The translations under genes were made by a program, and so were the position numbers. A stretch of 64,000 bases of DNA, from positions 25,416,459 to 25,480,458 of the forward strand of contig LS997564.1 of assembly GCA_000469685.2 (NCBI GenBank), in the 5' to 3' direction. How positions within the stretch are numbered: the stretch's first letter is position 1; every line of letters begins with the position of its first letter. The stretch is from Haemonchus contortus. Taxonomy: Eukaryota; Nematoda; Chromadorea; Rhabditida; Trichostrongylidae. The notes under the pieces were generated by a model. That model was not told the origin of the DNA, ran no database searches, and saw nothing but the letters and a program-made list of their open reading frames with translations. Positions 33,933 to 48,900 of the stretch are shown one piece after another.

Positions 33933-36900
33933 CTAGAGATTGGTTGGCTCGTGGGCAGCTAGCAGTCGAACATCAACCATTTCAGAATCACCGTCACCAC
34001 TGCTTGGCAATCCTTCCGTCGGTGGATTCGGGATCGTAGCAGAGCCGTTCATCTGCAGTACTTCACGCTATGATGGCGTCGGAGGCGATGGACTCGAGTT
34101 TCTCACCGTCTGCGCCATTTTCACAGCACTTGCCGTTGTCGGTCTCGATTTCGCTGTACTCTTCATAGATCGTGTTCTTCCATATCGCTGTTGCAGTTGA
34201 CCATTCAGAGCTCCTGAAAAGGTGTTGGAATTGGCTGATAGATCAGTTCCTTCAAAAGGGGATTGCCCAGCAAAAACTGCTCCAGTCGAAGTCATAGGTG
34301 GATGACTTTGAGCAAAAAACTCACCGTAGAGTATCCAGTTGATGGCGGAATTCGTGAACGGCAACGCATGAATGAAGTACATAATATAGACGAATAACGG
34401 TGGGACGGTCCCCTCGGAATCACCTATAAAAGCTCTTGATATTATTTATGTCAAGTAAGGCCCAGGTAGGGGTAATCGTTAGGCTCTCCGGAATTTGGGG
34501 CCAAAACACTTTGCAGAAGCCCAGATTCCTCTAACGGGATGTCCTGGAAGTTCCCATGGAATCGCTTACAAGGCCGTAACTAGTTTATGCAGAAGCCACA
34601 TTAGGCTTCCTCTCCCACATAATGGTCGGATTGCCTTCCCTTATCCGACACATTCCTCGTTACGAGTTTGAATTGGGCCATTTCACTATGAAGCCCATCG
34701 AAATTTCACTAAGTAGCATGGTATTACAGCCCCTTTTCAGCGAAACTCTACATGCCCCGCTCCAACGCTTCAACACCCAGAAGTAAGAAGGCCAAAGACG
34801 AGTCTCAATCTGGTCAACCGACTGCGGTATGGTGGAACCTTCGGATATACATACATATAAAGCGCATATAAGTGGATGGTGTCCTTTCATGGCGTTTATA
34901 AGGAAACTCTCAGAACATTCCAGGAGGAAATCAGTTTTTTTCGTTGAAGTTTCTACTAATACTTTTCGTAAACTCCTCACAAATTATGCGGTGTTTATGC
35001 ACCAACGACCAAGCCTAACTCGAACCCTGAGATTTCGACTGATCACTATGTTCTTCATCATATGAGGGTCTTCATAGGGCACAAAAGTCCGAAGATCTGA
35101 TCCCTGACTGGACAGATCACCGTAAACGATAAGGAAGCCTCATACAATTCCTGACATTTCCACAGTCTAGTCCACTTAAACTGAATGCTGGCGTTTATGA
35201 GGTGGCCTTAAGTCCATTGCCCATCATTCTTATTCCGGAATTTTGGTTGCCCCCTCAATTGATTGCTCGGTGACAGATGCATTAACCTCGTTTGCCTCTC
35301 CCAATAAAAAGTATACGGCAGGTAGATTTAGCAATTCTGTCTGCTTCTAATTTTGGGTTTTATTCGAAAACGGGTGAAGCGATCAAGGACGGTTTTGAAT
35401 GTTTAGGACTAGTTGCGGCTTCCCCTGAATAGGCAAGTGTTTGAGAAATTCGAAGACAGGGGTGCTTCCTGGTCCACAAGCGAACGACGAAGGTGGTGGC
35501 CGCCTGCTGGAGCGATAAATGATAGTGATTCCAGCAACCACACTGGATTACCAGCTTATAATGAACACCCACAAGAAAACCTTGATGGGACTTTGCTTTA
35601 CGGTTGCAAATATGGAAAGATAGTGGCAGTACATTCGATCCTGGATCCCCTCTAGCTTACAGAACATTCTAATAACGTTGTTTCCAGAAATGCTCTCTCG
35701 CTTTTGACACCACCCACAGAAGACATAGCGCCTGGGCAGGAAGTACGATACAGGGAATCAAAGTGGTCACTTGTGAAGTCGAAGTCCGGTTCGACTATCC
35801 AGGTGTTCATATTATACTTGTGGGCGGTAGAAAATTTTTTTCGGGCAGTGGGAAGAAAGATCCTAGGGAAATTCCTTGTAAACTGCTTGGGGTCCGCTTT
35901 CTAACCCATTTCAGGGTACCAATCCCATAATCAAGCACCGCAAGAAAGCTCAAAGCTTGGGATACCTACAAACAACTTCAGCTGTGGTCACCAAGGTCAC
36001 TCACATCATCCTTGTTATTCACCATGGGTGATCCTCTCCCCTTGGAAATTTCGTTTTTTCGTATTTCGAAATGAGTGTTTTTTTAAATAATCACTAGTAC
36101 ACTTTGGACACTTCAGAGATTCAAGAAAAATGAGATTCTGTTGAAACGCCCTCCAAGAATAAGATCCCATGACCTAATCAGGGACGTGGTCCCCCAGAAA
36201 ACAGCGAGGCGTCGCTGTAATTTTAGCTTTCATGAGGGAAATTCAAGAGCTCGGTTTTTTCTCCGAAAATAGCCCCTATGCCCCACAGGAAGTCATCATT
36301 GAAATAATGATCCGCTTGTAAATAGGCATTAATGAAAGGGTTTTTCTAGCGCACCCTTTACATCCATCCATTTAAATGAGTCAAATACAGCTCGGTTCAG
36401 CAGAGAGGAAATGAAATTAAAAGCCGTTCATCTTTCTGAAGCTCTGAGGAGCTGGAATTAAAAGTCGTTCATCTCCCTCAAGCTCTATCTGACCAATTTT
36501 CTATGGGTACCGCTTAGACCCCTTTAGCCCTTGTTTTTATTCCCACGACAAATTTCTCATTGATTCGGGCCTTTTCCCAGGATCGCTTAACGACCTTACA
36601 CCGAAGTCATTTGAAATTAGTACACTGAGCCACGAAAGGGCATTGGTCATTCATTATTTCCTCCATTCATTCTATGGCAACAGCCCTCTGGGCTCATGGA
36701 CAATCCTCCACAGTATGCTCTTCTTGACTTTTTCCATTTATTGCCCTCATTACTAAGATAGCCTGTCTGATGACGCAAATGATCTATGGACTTTACTAAA
36801 TTCTAATTGCACACAGCATCGAATTAAATGAGGTTTTCCAGAAAAACTTACCCGTGTTTTCTAGATATACAGCGAATACGGTAGCCATCCAAAACGGCGT

Positions 36901-39900
36901 CCAACAAAGAAAATAAAAGCAGGCTACGGCCAATGTGTACAACGAGATTCTCATCAATGGGATGTGTGAGGACTGAAATAAAAACGTGACCTCGACATCT
37001 ACTCACTTAAACATCGACTGCAGTTTTGATTTGATGTTTTCCTAACTGCTGTTATTCCGCAGCAGTAGGAGACCCGGGCGTCTTCCAAAGTCGGTCAGAG
37101 GTATGGACAGAACGTTGGCCTGGGAAAGTCCGAATCCGAACTCCCAACCTTGTGTGACTATCGGTTACAGTATCCTTTCCCATGTACAGTAACGAATAAA
37201 TACGTAATTTGCAAAAATTGTCCGATATTTCCTATGACATTTGGCTCCCAATTGAATCGTAATTCTTTTTTTTCACGAACGCAAACTTCGGCTAGAATTG
37301 GATTGTTATTCGGAGAATCCATATGCTTCTTATAATAGATTCCTAATAAACGTCTGGCGCTTGTTGTTTTTCTAAGCAACAATTAAAGGAAGTAAAATTA
37401 TTGCCATGGATGTTTTCTGACTATATAAATATTACATGCTTTTTAAATGAGATCTCAAACTGTACCACGAAATGTAAAGTAGGAAGTTTCAAATTGGAGT
37501 TGAGAATTAAGTAGGTCTATACAAGTTTGGGAGATGGAGCGTTTAAAGGGTTAGTTGCCCACAGCTAGCAATTATATACACTAACAATTTGTTCAGAAAT
37601 AGTAGGTTGCCTGCTGACGGATCAACTTCTAAAATTCAGCGGAAATGGGACATAACCACCTCCCAGTTCAATCAGTTTCCACAACACTCGTTGGACAGAT
37701 CATCATGGTTTCATCCTTCCACTGTGGTAATCAATCTCGATATGAGATGCGCCAAGCGTTTGACTCCCATTGCAAACCATGGTGGCGTTTCTTAATGCAT
37801 ACATGGACTATACAATGATTTGCATTGGACGGACGATGCCCATGTCAGAGCTTTTATCTTCCCAGTCTGGTACCCCTTACCCGATTCGAGGGTTTGAAAG
37901 CTTAGTTGACCAGTTCGAGTATCATAATTCCGTTTAGGACCACTTATCACTAAACCACTTCCGCCCCAGACTAGTCTTCGAGAGATAAAGAGTAAAGCCT
38001 TAGAACACTGTCAGTCCCGTCTGAAGAATGCGCCACACGTTCGACTCCCAGGCATAACCATTGTGGTGTATTGAATGAGTGTGTGGCTTATGCAATGAAT
38101 TGCGGTCTTCAACCGATGTACAAGTCAGTGCTTTTAGTTTCTTAGACGTTTCTGGCACTAACCAGCCGACCCCGGAGGGACGGTAGGCTTGGTTGGCCTA
38201 GGGGGATAGTGGTCCGGGAGGTGAACCCGGGAACACGATTGTGCGCCACTTACCACTACACCACCACGACTTATAACTAATACCTTTATCCCAGATTATG
38301 TGCTCCATATTCCTGCAAAATTCATCAATATTCCCTCAGACAATTTAAGTTCATAGCGGCCTTCTCCCACTGAACCTAATCAGGGGTTCTCGAGAAAAAA
38401 CTCATAAAACCTATCCCTGAGGCGACGATTTGCAATGAACGAGCAATGAATGTTTTTCTTTCAGGCTGTTAACTATTTGTGATGATGGCCAAACTGGAGG
38501 AGCAATCCTCACAAAAGGGCAGCCCCTGCACATTCTGATCAAAGTAATTCCCTGCTCAAGGGTTCATGAATGGCTTCGGACTCTTGGTTGCTATATGATG
38601 ATGACGATTATTCATGGAGATAGGCGCAACTATTCTGCATTAATGACCCATGACGTCGCAAAGGTGCTTGGCTTCCATAGGCATCTTGACGGACTATCCG
38701 ACAGACACCCAGACACATACTCCCATATACGCCCACGGGCTACCTGAGCGAAGGAATGCCCAGAGCCGACCGCCTATGTCAAGAACGAAAGTCTCCCACT
38801 CACCTTGAACGTTCGAGCGTGCTCACGAAGTTTCCTCAGGAGTTTTGAATAGAAGTAGGCGATAAGCACCAAAGGGGTACAGTAGCAGAGTACAAATTGA
38901 TAGATGGTAAATGCTGTGAACATTTGTGAATCAATATCTACCGTACACTTCTCAATCTTCATTCGTGTAATCTTACGGTAACCTGAAACCACACACAACG
39001 GCTCCATACTCATTTACATCTTATTTACTAATTCATTCGACACTTCCTCACCCGTTTCCCGAGCGAACATAATAATCTCTCTCGATGTAAACGACCATAA
39101 TAGTGGGCACAGAGTGATCAGAGCGTATGCAGCCAAGCCTAAAACCAATACTAAAATAAATAACTTTAAACTGGATACGGTATTAACTGGTATTGCCGTC
39201 TATGACCATAAATATCAGTAAGGTCTAAAGTTTATAATTTGAAAACGATAACTGAATCAAGGAGAACATTGTGTAATAGAAGGGTGAACAGTTCTAGGGA
39301 AAAGTCCCAGGGGAGGGGGGAGCTTCGAGCGTCCAAGAGCGACTTTGAGCCATTACAAGTCAATGGCTAATGTTTGCTTGGTATCAAAACAGATGAGGGC
39401 GCTAAGATCAATCCGGACAGGTCTGGATGCTGTAGCGAGGAAGGAAAAAGACAACTTTCCTTGATCAGGAGTGAAAAGCACGTGAGAGGGAATGGGAAAG
39501 CCTCTTATGGGCGACAAGGAAGCTTAAAAGTTCTAAAAATAAGGAAAAACGTAACGATGGGTTTAAAATAGTGAAAAACCAGTCGCAAGGATTATGACTA
39601 GATGAGGCAGTGCCTAGGACGTAGACGTGGACATTGATAGGTACGGGTGTAGTGCATTAGGAACGAAATGGTCGCGTCGCGGTGAGTGGGGCGTCGCGCG
39701 CGAAGGAATGTAGCAAAATGCAGCGTAGGTAAGAAATACAAGAACAAAAGTACTAATAGCAGAATTATGCATAAAATAATGATCGCTTATCTATTAAGCT
39801 GTATGAAGAACGCTAGAGCTGTAATAACGGCGAACGAATGGTCCGCGACAGCCGCGGGCGGCAAATCGATTACCCAAAATCGTTCCTAACGTCCGTCTCC

Positions 39901-42900
39901 CCGATAGGTACGATTGATAGCCCATTTGGGTAACTTGCTCGTGTGGGAACTTTGAAAGCCATTTCAATTCAATGTCGTCACTCAATTTTGAGGACCTTTT
40001 CATAGCTAAGTTACTTATGCCATTTCATTAGGAGTAATACTGGGTTCCCATTCCCTATCTAATTATGCGTCATTCAGAAGTTCTCGACACTTTCAGCATT
40101 GCCTATACTTTATTCGAATGGGAAGACCTCACCGGCAGTGATCATTAAAAGTCCGACGAAGTTAATGAAAATGCCGACTGAGTTAAACTGGCCGTAGAAA
40201 TCTGCCAAAGGATGCAATCTTCTTGAAATTCCGCCTTTCTTTAAGATTAGCTCTCGTGCTCTCAAGCAATGGGCCATAAGAGCAAACCATACAAAAATTA
40301 AAAATCAAAGAAGCCTTCTGAAGTTATGCTGAATCGTAGAAGGCCCCTTTGATTTTTTTGATCTGAAGACTGGAAAAAAATAGGCTCCCTTGCTTTCAGA
40401 AGTGCTGGATCTTTGTACTTTGTGCTGTGTTCTAGCTTTGACAACTTTATTAGAATATCTTCACACTTATTAGAATAATTTTAAAATTATGCAGCAGCCA
40501 ACACGGGTAAAATTTAATTTTACTGAGGTCTCCCAAGCTCGAATTTCTAGGCATTAACTTGTCAGAAAAACTGGCTACCCTAGCCTTTGGCTGCTTTCAT
40601 AGTCCGCCGGCCGGCCGGCGTGCCACGAGACAGTGCTAGGGGGGAGGAGGGCGGCACACGGTCAGTCGAGGGTTTGAAAACAAGGAAGAACAAGATAAAA
40701 AACCAAACAAGCAGGGGCTTGTACAAATGGTTTTTGATCTTGTCTCTCCTTATTTACAGCCCTTCGAGGGGCTGACCGACCGTCTGCCGCCCTCCTCCCC
40801 CCTAGCACTGCCTCGTGGCACGCCAGCCGGCCGGCAGACTATGAAAGCAGCCATTGACTGGAGATTTGCGCCTAAAGGCCATGCAAAAAATCCTCAGCAG
40901 AAAGAAGTAGACAATCACGGATTCTCTATAGCTCTTTGGGAGGCTAAAAGGTTTCCTGGAAGGGAAAAGGAATGTGACTTTGACGAATATTCGTAAGGTG
41001 GTTGAATCAGGCGTAAACTTACTTAAGGAAGTTCCCTGAGCGGGAATTTTCCGAATGCTAGGCGGTCCCTATTTAGGCATTTCCCTATTTCTTGGGAATC
41101 CTGTTGGAACCTTCCGGTTGCAAGGTGTAAAAACTTTCTCAAAAGGAATGTTTAGCAATCAAATAAATGGCAGGGTGCAAAGTTCCAATTTCCCAGCAAC
41201 GCATTCCTCCAGAAACTTGATCCCGCACTTCAACTTTTTCTAAGTGGTGCCCGTGCAATTACCAGCGCCGTCACAATTTTCCCAACTTCGTTTGCATACT
41301 GCTAATTAACGTATTTCTAAGAAGGAAAGGCGATTAACCAGAAGTTTGAGCTAGCGGATAATGAGCGTTGTCAGGACTTTCAGCATGTTCTTGAGATGTA
41401 CCCAGAAAAAGTGGGGAAGGGGTTTTTTTGCGTTTTTTGTGGAGTCCTTGTGGAGGAAAGGGATCAACGAAAAAGTCATAACTCAGAGATTTGTCGTCTA
41501 GGACTTGGAAAGAGCTCTGAGAGATTCACGCAGATATCTTCTACTTGAGGCATGGTTAACGATTCCCAGGAACTCAAGCCACAGTTCCCGATGAAAATGG
41601 TTTTTGAGCTTCCCCCTCGAGCTAAATCTGTGGCCAGCAAATATTGCATCTGGAACGTTGTCTGGCCAGAGAGGATCCCTTCGGGGTTGTTATAAGGGCT
41701 CCAAAATCGGCTTGGCCGACATACACACCCAGAATTTGCCGCGCTATGACGGCCTCTTCAAAGCTGCACCAATCAGAACGAAGCGTTAGAAAGCCGACGA
41801 ATAGTACGCTCATGAGAGAGACACCCAGACGGTAACAGACAAATAAACTCGTACAACCCCTTCTCCTATAAAATCTATAAAATTTTTGGAGCCTTATACG
41901 CCTTATATCTAAATATGATCAATACACTTTGGTACTGGTGTCTTTCAGAGTTGTTTATCAACTAGCACTACTACGACGGCCCTCCCTCGGACACGTCTAT
42001 TCTTACGCATGGGAATGAATGGTTTGAATTTTCAATGCTGCCCCTCAACTGAACTCGATGTTTTGTTTACCTGAGCATCATGTGCATGCCTGCGATTCAT
42101 GGGATTCTGGGATAAAACAGAAATCGGCGATGTACTCATAAGAAGATACCCCTCCCAAGAATTGTTTAGCAGAACGGCGGCACGGTGCAGGCTCTTTTCA
42201 TAGCAGCATCTTTATGCTCAGAAATAGGGCATGACGAATAGTACGCTTATGTGAGAGACACACAGTCGGTAACAGACAAATAATCTCGTACAACCCCTTC
42301 TCTTATAAAAGAAACAAACTAGGGGTTTTGTAAGCGACACTCAGTAGAAGGAAACCTTGATTAAAGCTGTGCTTACGGTCCACTGCAGCTACTTCAGGCA
42401 ACCTGGATCAGCGCGATTGAAGTTGTTTTGGTGAAGAAAAAGTGCTAGGTGAGACCCAAGACCCAAAGTGGGCTCAGAGGTAGGAACCCTGCGTATTTAT
42501 GGATCAAAAAAATCCAGGGTATCCAGGGCATCAGCTCCTTCGAACATGAATGAGATGGACCCAGAATTTTGCAAAAAGCCGTGGTTCGGCACCGACGATG
42601 GTTTGAAAACGTGCTCAGAAGATCCTAGGATCACCTCGTAGAGAGGGCATTGGAGTCCGCAGTTCAAGGTAAGGGACCACTAGCAACCAGAAGAAAAGTT
42701 GAAGGAACCTCGCTAAGTGGTCTCTTCTAGAAGTCGAACCAAGACAGGCCAAGGGACCAACCCAACCCATATCTTGAACAACAGTAAGTGGCGATGACCA
42801 CTAGGTACACTGGACCTTGCGGTTGCGCTGTATTAGGCCTTGAAGAAAAAGCTGACTACAAGTACAGAAGTCTCCCCTTCTACTGCTCTTTTCGAATGGA

Positions 42901-45900
42901 AATCACCTCCTGGGACATTCAACAGCAGCACCCCCAAATCACCCAGGCGATACTTCAATATTAGGAGATAGAAATCAAAATTTCAGCCTCTTCTTGTCTG
43001 CACTGCCTCTTTCCCAGCTTTGATGATGAGTTCTCAGCAGTTCCGAGCACTAATTACAGACTTCTAGAGTGCCAGTTCTGACAAATGTTCTTTATGGCCT
43101 CGAGGCTGGTCCGAATGATCATTTAAATGTGCTCAGAAAGAAGTCCAAGAAAGACGAAAACAACCATCATCAGTCAAAGCACCCAATCATTTTCACCACG
43201 GAATTCCCTTAAGGAGTTATCCACATGTGCACGTACAGTGAGGATAATCTTAGGGCAGCACTGGATTTCAGCAGATTGCGATTTCCAGTATGCCGACGGC
43301 CTTCCAAAAAGTTTAAACAAGGAATAGACTTCTTCTTCACCAGAACTCTTCAGTTTAGGGATTCTAGGGTCATAGCGAGCGAGGGTTTCCCCAGCGAATC
43401 TTAAAAGTATGCGTATACTAGAGGACCAGGTGAACTAACGAGGCCTAAAGGAAATAATCAACAAGAAATGGAAGTAGATATGATCCAAATGTAGAGTGAT
43501 ATTCTCTTATAAGTAGAGTATTCCCTCCTTTGATGATCCAAAAAGTTTATTCGCACAATATCTGACCTACTCTTTGAACATCAGTGGACCGGCACCTATG
43601 GAGCCAGCACGAGACTATGTCACTGAAATCCGAAATCCATAGGATATCAAAAATAAACGAAAAAGAAAGGTCAACCGTCTCAAAAATTGGTGAAGCTTTG
43701 TTATTTTTTCGTTCCCCTAACATGAGGAGTTATAGGTGTTCTCCATCAGTCGGTAGCTACTCTCAGACAATACGTCGTCTTGGAAAACGTCCGAGCTGTA
43801 CATCGATTTCGTCCCAGGCAAAAAGGAAAGTAAATGGCAGTTCAATTTATTCTACCCCCCGAAACCGTAGCCCATTCCTCCCGAGTCAGAATAAAGGCAA
43901 CACATCCAATCGTAGTGGACACGCCACGATATCCGCACGATTCAGAACCCTCGGCGTTCAAGATGACACAGAAGTAGGCTGCTGGCCCGATTCAACATCG
44001 TTTCGGTGTGAGAGGGTGATGATGTGTTTCCTACTACACCCTACGAGTGAACTATCAGTCGATGTTCATAATAACACATGAAGAAATCTGGATCTATAGA
44101 GGATTGCAAGGAAGTTTCACAGTCAACAGGACTCTTTGATACACTAACACATGTGGTAAATTGGGAGGGACAGTAGTCAACTAAGCAAAACCTGTTACAA
44201 ATATTAGGTTGGTGCAAAAGGAATGCAGGTTTTCTGTTCCACTAGTTTTAACACAAATTTTTTTAAAGAAAACTAAGCCTTTTTCATTGGGTATTATACA
44301 TTGTTGGAAAGCTTATTCCTTGCGCTTTTTAAATATGTATGTGAAATTTCATTCAAGTCGCTTAATTTTAAAAAAATGTGGTTTTTATTTTCAGATGTCT
44401 AATCGCAATTTTCGTCAAATTTACTTCTATGAGTTCAAACTGGGTCGGACAGCCGCTCAAACCGCTCGAAATATCAACGAAGTATGGGGCCAGGGAAGTG
44501 TCAACGAATGCACAGTGCAACGTTGGTTTCAAAAGTTCCGTGCCGGCAACACCAGCCTCGAAGACGAACCACATGGCAGCCGTCCACCAACACTTGGATG
44601 ATGTCGTGGAGCTTCTTTTTGGTCCAACCACTGGGCAGATCGTCTCCTGTTGTCATAAAGTATCCATTTCTCATCGCAAGTCACAATCCGTTCAAGAAAT
44701 GGATCGCTGACATTGCACAAAAGATGAGCCGACGATATCTCAAAATGACGATTTTTCTCACTTTCGGTCAATTCATGCGGAACCCATTTGTCAAGCTTCT
44801 TAGTCTTCCCAGTTTGCTTCAAATGGCAAACAATTGTAGTGTGATGGACATTGAGGTGACAGGAGACGATCTGCCCAGTGGTTGGACCAAAAAGAAGCTC
44901 CACGACATCATCCTAGTGTTGGTGGACGGCTGCCATGTGGTTCGTCTTCGAGGCTGGTGTTGCCGGCACGGAACTTTTGGAACCAACGTTGTACTGTGCA
45001 TTCGTTGACACTTCCCTGGCCCCATACTTCGTTGATATTTCGAGCGGTTTGAGCGGCTGTCCGACCCAGTTTGAACTCATAGAAGTAAATTTGACGAAAA
45101 TTGCGATTAGACATCTGAAAATAAAAACCACATTTTTTTAAAATTAAGCGACTTGAATGAAATTTTAACATACATATTTAAAAAGCGCAAAAAATAAGCT
45201 TTCCAACAATATATAATACCCCATGAAAAGGCTTAGTTTTCTTTAAAAAAATTTGTGTTGAAACTAGTGGAACAGAAATCTTGCATTCCTTTTGCACCAA
45301 CCTAATACAACGCGCTGATGAGAGTCCACGAGCAAGCCCGCAGGGTGGCTATACGACGTTATTAAGGCCCGATCGAATTAGGACCCAAGCCCTGGCTACT
45401 GAGGATTGGGTCCTAATTGGAAACATTGGGATTTGGCTGAGTTTACGTTATGGCAATCCATGGAGCATGGAAACTGCACCTTCAGAAGGCACGGTTCCCC
45501 TGGTTCCTCTTCAAATGTAGCTTATACTTGCTCAAGTAGCCCATGAAGCTATGCGATACGCGGATGCATTCCAGAAAACGGCGGATATTGGTACAGAACA
45601 TGTGAGATTTCCCAAGCTTCAAATGATTTGGAGAGTTCTGAAGCCGACAGTTTCGTTTTAATCAAATTTAGATTGTAGTGGGAAGCTGTGGCACAGCAGA
45701 GCCCCAATTCCTTTCTTCCTATTCCGGAATGGATCGCTATTTGGAAGCGTCGTGGACGAGTCGGAATTGTTGGCATAAATCTTCGTCTCAGGACCCTTCA
45801 TTTCCAGTTGGAAGCCTACATTTGAAGGATTCCTATGCACTAACTGCTTTCGGTTGCAAAACATTTCGAAATAGCAATTAGTAAGCCTATCCTATTAACA

Positions 45901-48900
45901 AATCTTAGGGTTCAGGGATCGTTCATTGAGCCCGCAGGACGATGACGTGCTTGTTTGGCAGGTGTAATTGTAGGTCATCGTTAATGGAAATCGCTGATTT
46001 GTTTTATCCTTGGTTACCTCGCTGATTGAAAGCTTGGACAGATTCAAGGAATTGCGAGAAAAATGTGGAAAAGCAATAAAAGTTGGATCGATCACGATAA
46101 GCTAGTTTAGGCCATACCAAGCGATCCAATATCTTACCTGAACCTTGCATCAGGATTTCCACAAAGATTTCAAATCCAGAAGTAATCGAAGTAAAACGAA
46201 GGTGTATGGGAAATCACCCACGACTAATCGAAATTAAAAGTCAGAAAAATAAAGTTGTTCATGATAGTCGGGGCTTGGGGATGAATTTTGACGAGTGTAA
46301 GTCGAAGGACTTACAATGGCCCCTGTCATTGCCTGTATCTTACGATAATATGATGTTCGCTTGCTACAAGTGTGGGTGGCTGCAGGGCAAAACAATCGAG
46401 GAAGGCTGCAAGAGAAGGGTTCAGAACGTCTGCACTGTCTTATCGAAGGCTAGCACCGAAAATAAGCCGTTCTCAATCCTCACACTTGGATGTAGCAAAA
46501 ACACTTGTGATTTCCGACACAAATTCATTTCCAGGACAAAGCGTCAAAGCTTACTCACAAGAGCCATTAAAGACTGGATCTACCAGAAAGGGCTGAACTA
46601 GTTGTACACCCCGATAAACACGGCGAGAAAGTTATGAATTGCATTTAGTGGAGCTTTTGATAGGCTCATCATTGGTAGCTAATTTTTTCCCCTACAATTC
46701 CCTCTCAAACCAAATTCAAAGTCACCACACTGGTACGCTGTGAGCAAAGTAAACCACATCTGAAGCGGAAGACCAGAATCCTGAAACTGTCTCAAGTTTT
46801 TCAGAGTACGCCTGCTTTACAGCAACGTAAGGTCATCGAAAGGGGTGCAACGCCTATTCCGAAGCTAGCTTGGAAGGACATTCTGAACCTTCTGTTCAGC
46901 CCTATCGAGTGCTATGTTACTTCGTCTTAGCCATCTCCCTGTCAAGGGATGCATTTCTTCCGGAGCTCACAATAGCTTATGCTTATTGAACTCAAAACCT
47001 TAATTCCGAAACTTCGGAAGCAAAAAATCAACTCTCAAACGTATCCTTGGCGACAGTTGATTGATGGGGCATACACTGACGAGAATTAATGTCATCCACT
47101 AAAATAAACTTGGTCTGAAATTAGGGAATCCAAGCGAGATACCCTTGTTTCTGGCGGTCAAGAACAGTTACTAATGAGAGTCTGAGTGAGTTTTTTCCTT
47201 TAGGGAGGCATCTTCCCCCATGGAGAAGTCCAGTTATCGCTATTTCTGACAGGTCAGCTTCATCGCTCTTGTTTCGCAGCTCTTGAAATATTCTTTTTGT
47301 AATTCAAAAAGGTAACCTAATGAATCACAAATGAACATTCGACTTACAGGCTCCGAGTCAGCCGTTAATAAAAGTTTTTACCAGTTTTTACTAAATAAAT
47401 CGGCAACAACTGTTACTTGGACCATGGTGAGATTGAAGGAAGGTCGGTCATGGAATTCCTAGGCTTCAGAACATAGCCCACCTCACGACTGCTGCTGACA
47501 AAACTGCTCAAGAATACCTCTTGGATAGGTAAAAACACAAACCGATTAGAATGGTGATGGCAAGCTTCCTGGATCGAAGGAATTTCTTCTGTGGATGGCA
47601 AACTCCTGCATAGCGATCAAAGGACATGGCGGTCAGAATCAATGCCGAAAGGATTTTGCCAAAATTCTCAAAGACAGCATGAAGCTTGCATGGCACTGTG
47701 CCGAACATCCAGAAGCCCAGAATCTAAACAGTCCTGAATGGATCAATCACAAAATTGAACCTAAAGGCTCTCACCTGATCGATGACCGTGAACGGAAGAC
47801 TGAGGCACACGCCAAAGTCAACGCAGGACAGCACGATCACATAGATGAGGGTGTTGTCGAGTGTGGCACGACTTGAACGAACGACATGGTAGATAGTCGT
47901 CAGCACGGCTACGTTCCCACATGTGCCTGTAATGGAAAGGGTGAATGAGGTACTTCCCACGGGAATCTCGAGGGAAACCCACCTAGGAGGAACAGCAGCA
48001 AATACGACACCGCCATGATGAGCACATGCAGGTCTTCATTGTTCGGTGGAGGCAGAACGTCCTGCACGGAGGTGTATTTTGACTGAAATTACATAATTTA
48101 CAGGTTGTCGTGACTACTCATTCGATTCGATTCCTTCTGTTTGGCCCCCCCCGCCTGGGGAGTAACGTGGGGGGAGTCCGTCCAGACCCACTAGGCTGCC
48201 ACCCGGTCTATGTAGGCTCATTAAAAATGGAAAGAATTAAAGCGTAAGAAGGTTTCGATGAATGCCACCGCTGCGCTCTCAATTTAAATTGCTTTTTGCA
48301 TTTTTCCCCCTCTGAAAAGGGCAGCTATTGGTTAAACTCTGAGAAATTTCGATGCCCCCCCCCCCCATTTGAAGACAATTATCGGCCCAACCTTCACTGA
48401 TAAGTAGGCTGGTTGCAGTTGTTTCTTGTGGGTATGCCAGTGGACGTCATTACTCCCTAGAGATCTACTCGCTTTGATTTTATCTGCTCTGTCTCTCCCT
48501 ACTCAATCGTAGATTAGGTGGGGATTATGCACGACGACACACTCATTTCTTCTCACCCTCGTCTCCTCAATTAATATCATGCCAGCGTGAGTAGCGAAAA
48601 GATCTCACTCGTCATCTACAATGGCCAATTTGTGGTCAACATACCCATTGTACTGGCCATTGCGGCAGTACTTTCGCCGGGAGCCCTTGACGCGACGAAC
48701 GTTATGCTCCATTAACGACCTCTATGGCGGAAAAATAGCATGTTGCCTTCAATTAACACACTTCTCACCCATGCGAAATTAAAATTGCCCCTCTCTGCCC
48801 GGAAGCTATGCTGGGAAGCTTTCATGTCTGAAGCGGCTAGAGCCAGCCTATGCCCCTTCAAGCTAAAATGAGAACTTCACTGAGAAAAGAACGTACCATG

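Noticed and set aside
42540..43140. Fragments reminiscent of a LINE reverse transcriptase tail
   Set aside because: Only short, frame-broken similarities (RWFENVLRRS, PVLTNVLYGL); no catalytic motif and no tail or target duplication.
44484..45008. 174-codon plus-strand open frame across the mariner element
   Set aside because: It is an out-of-frame and antisense reading of the palindromic mariner.
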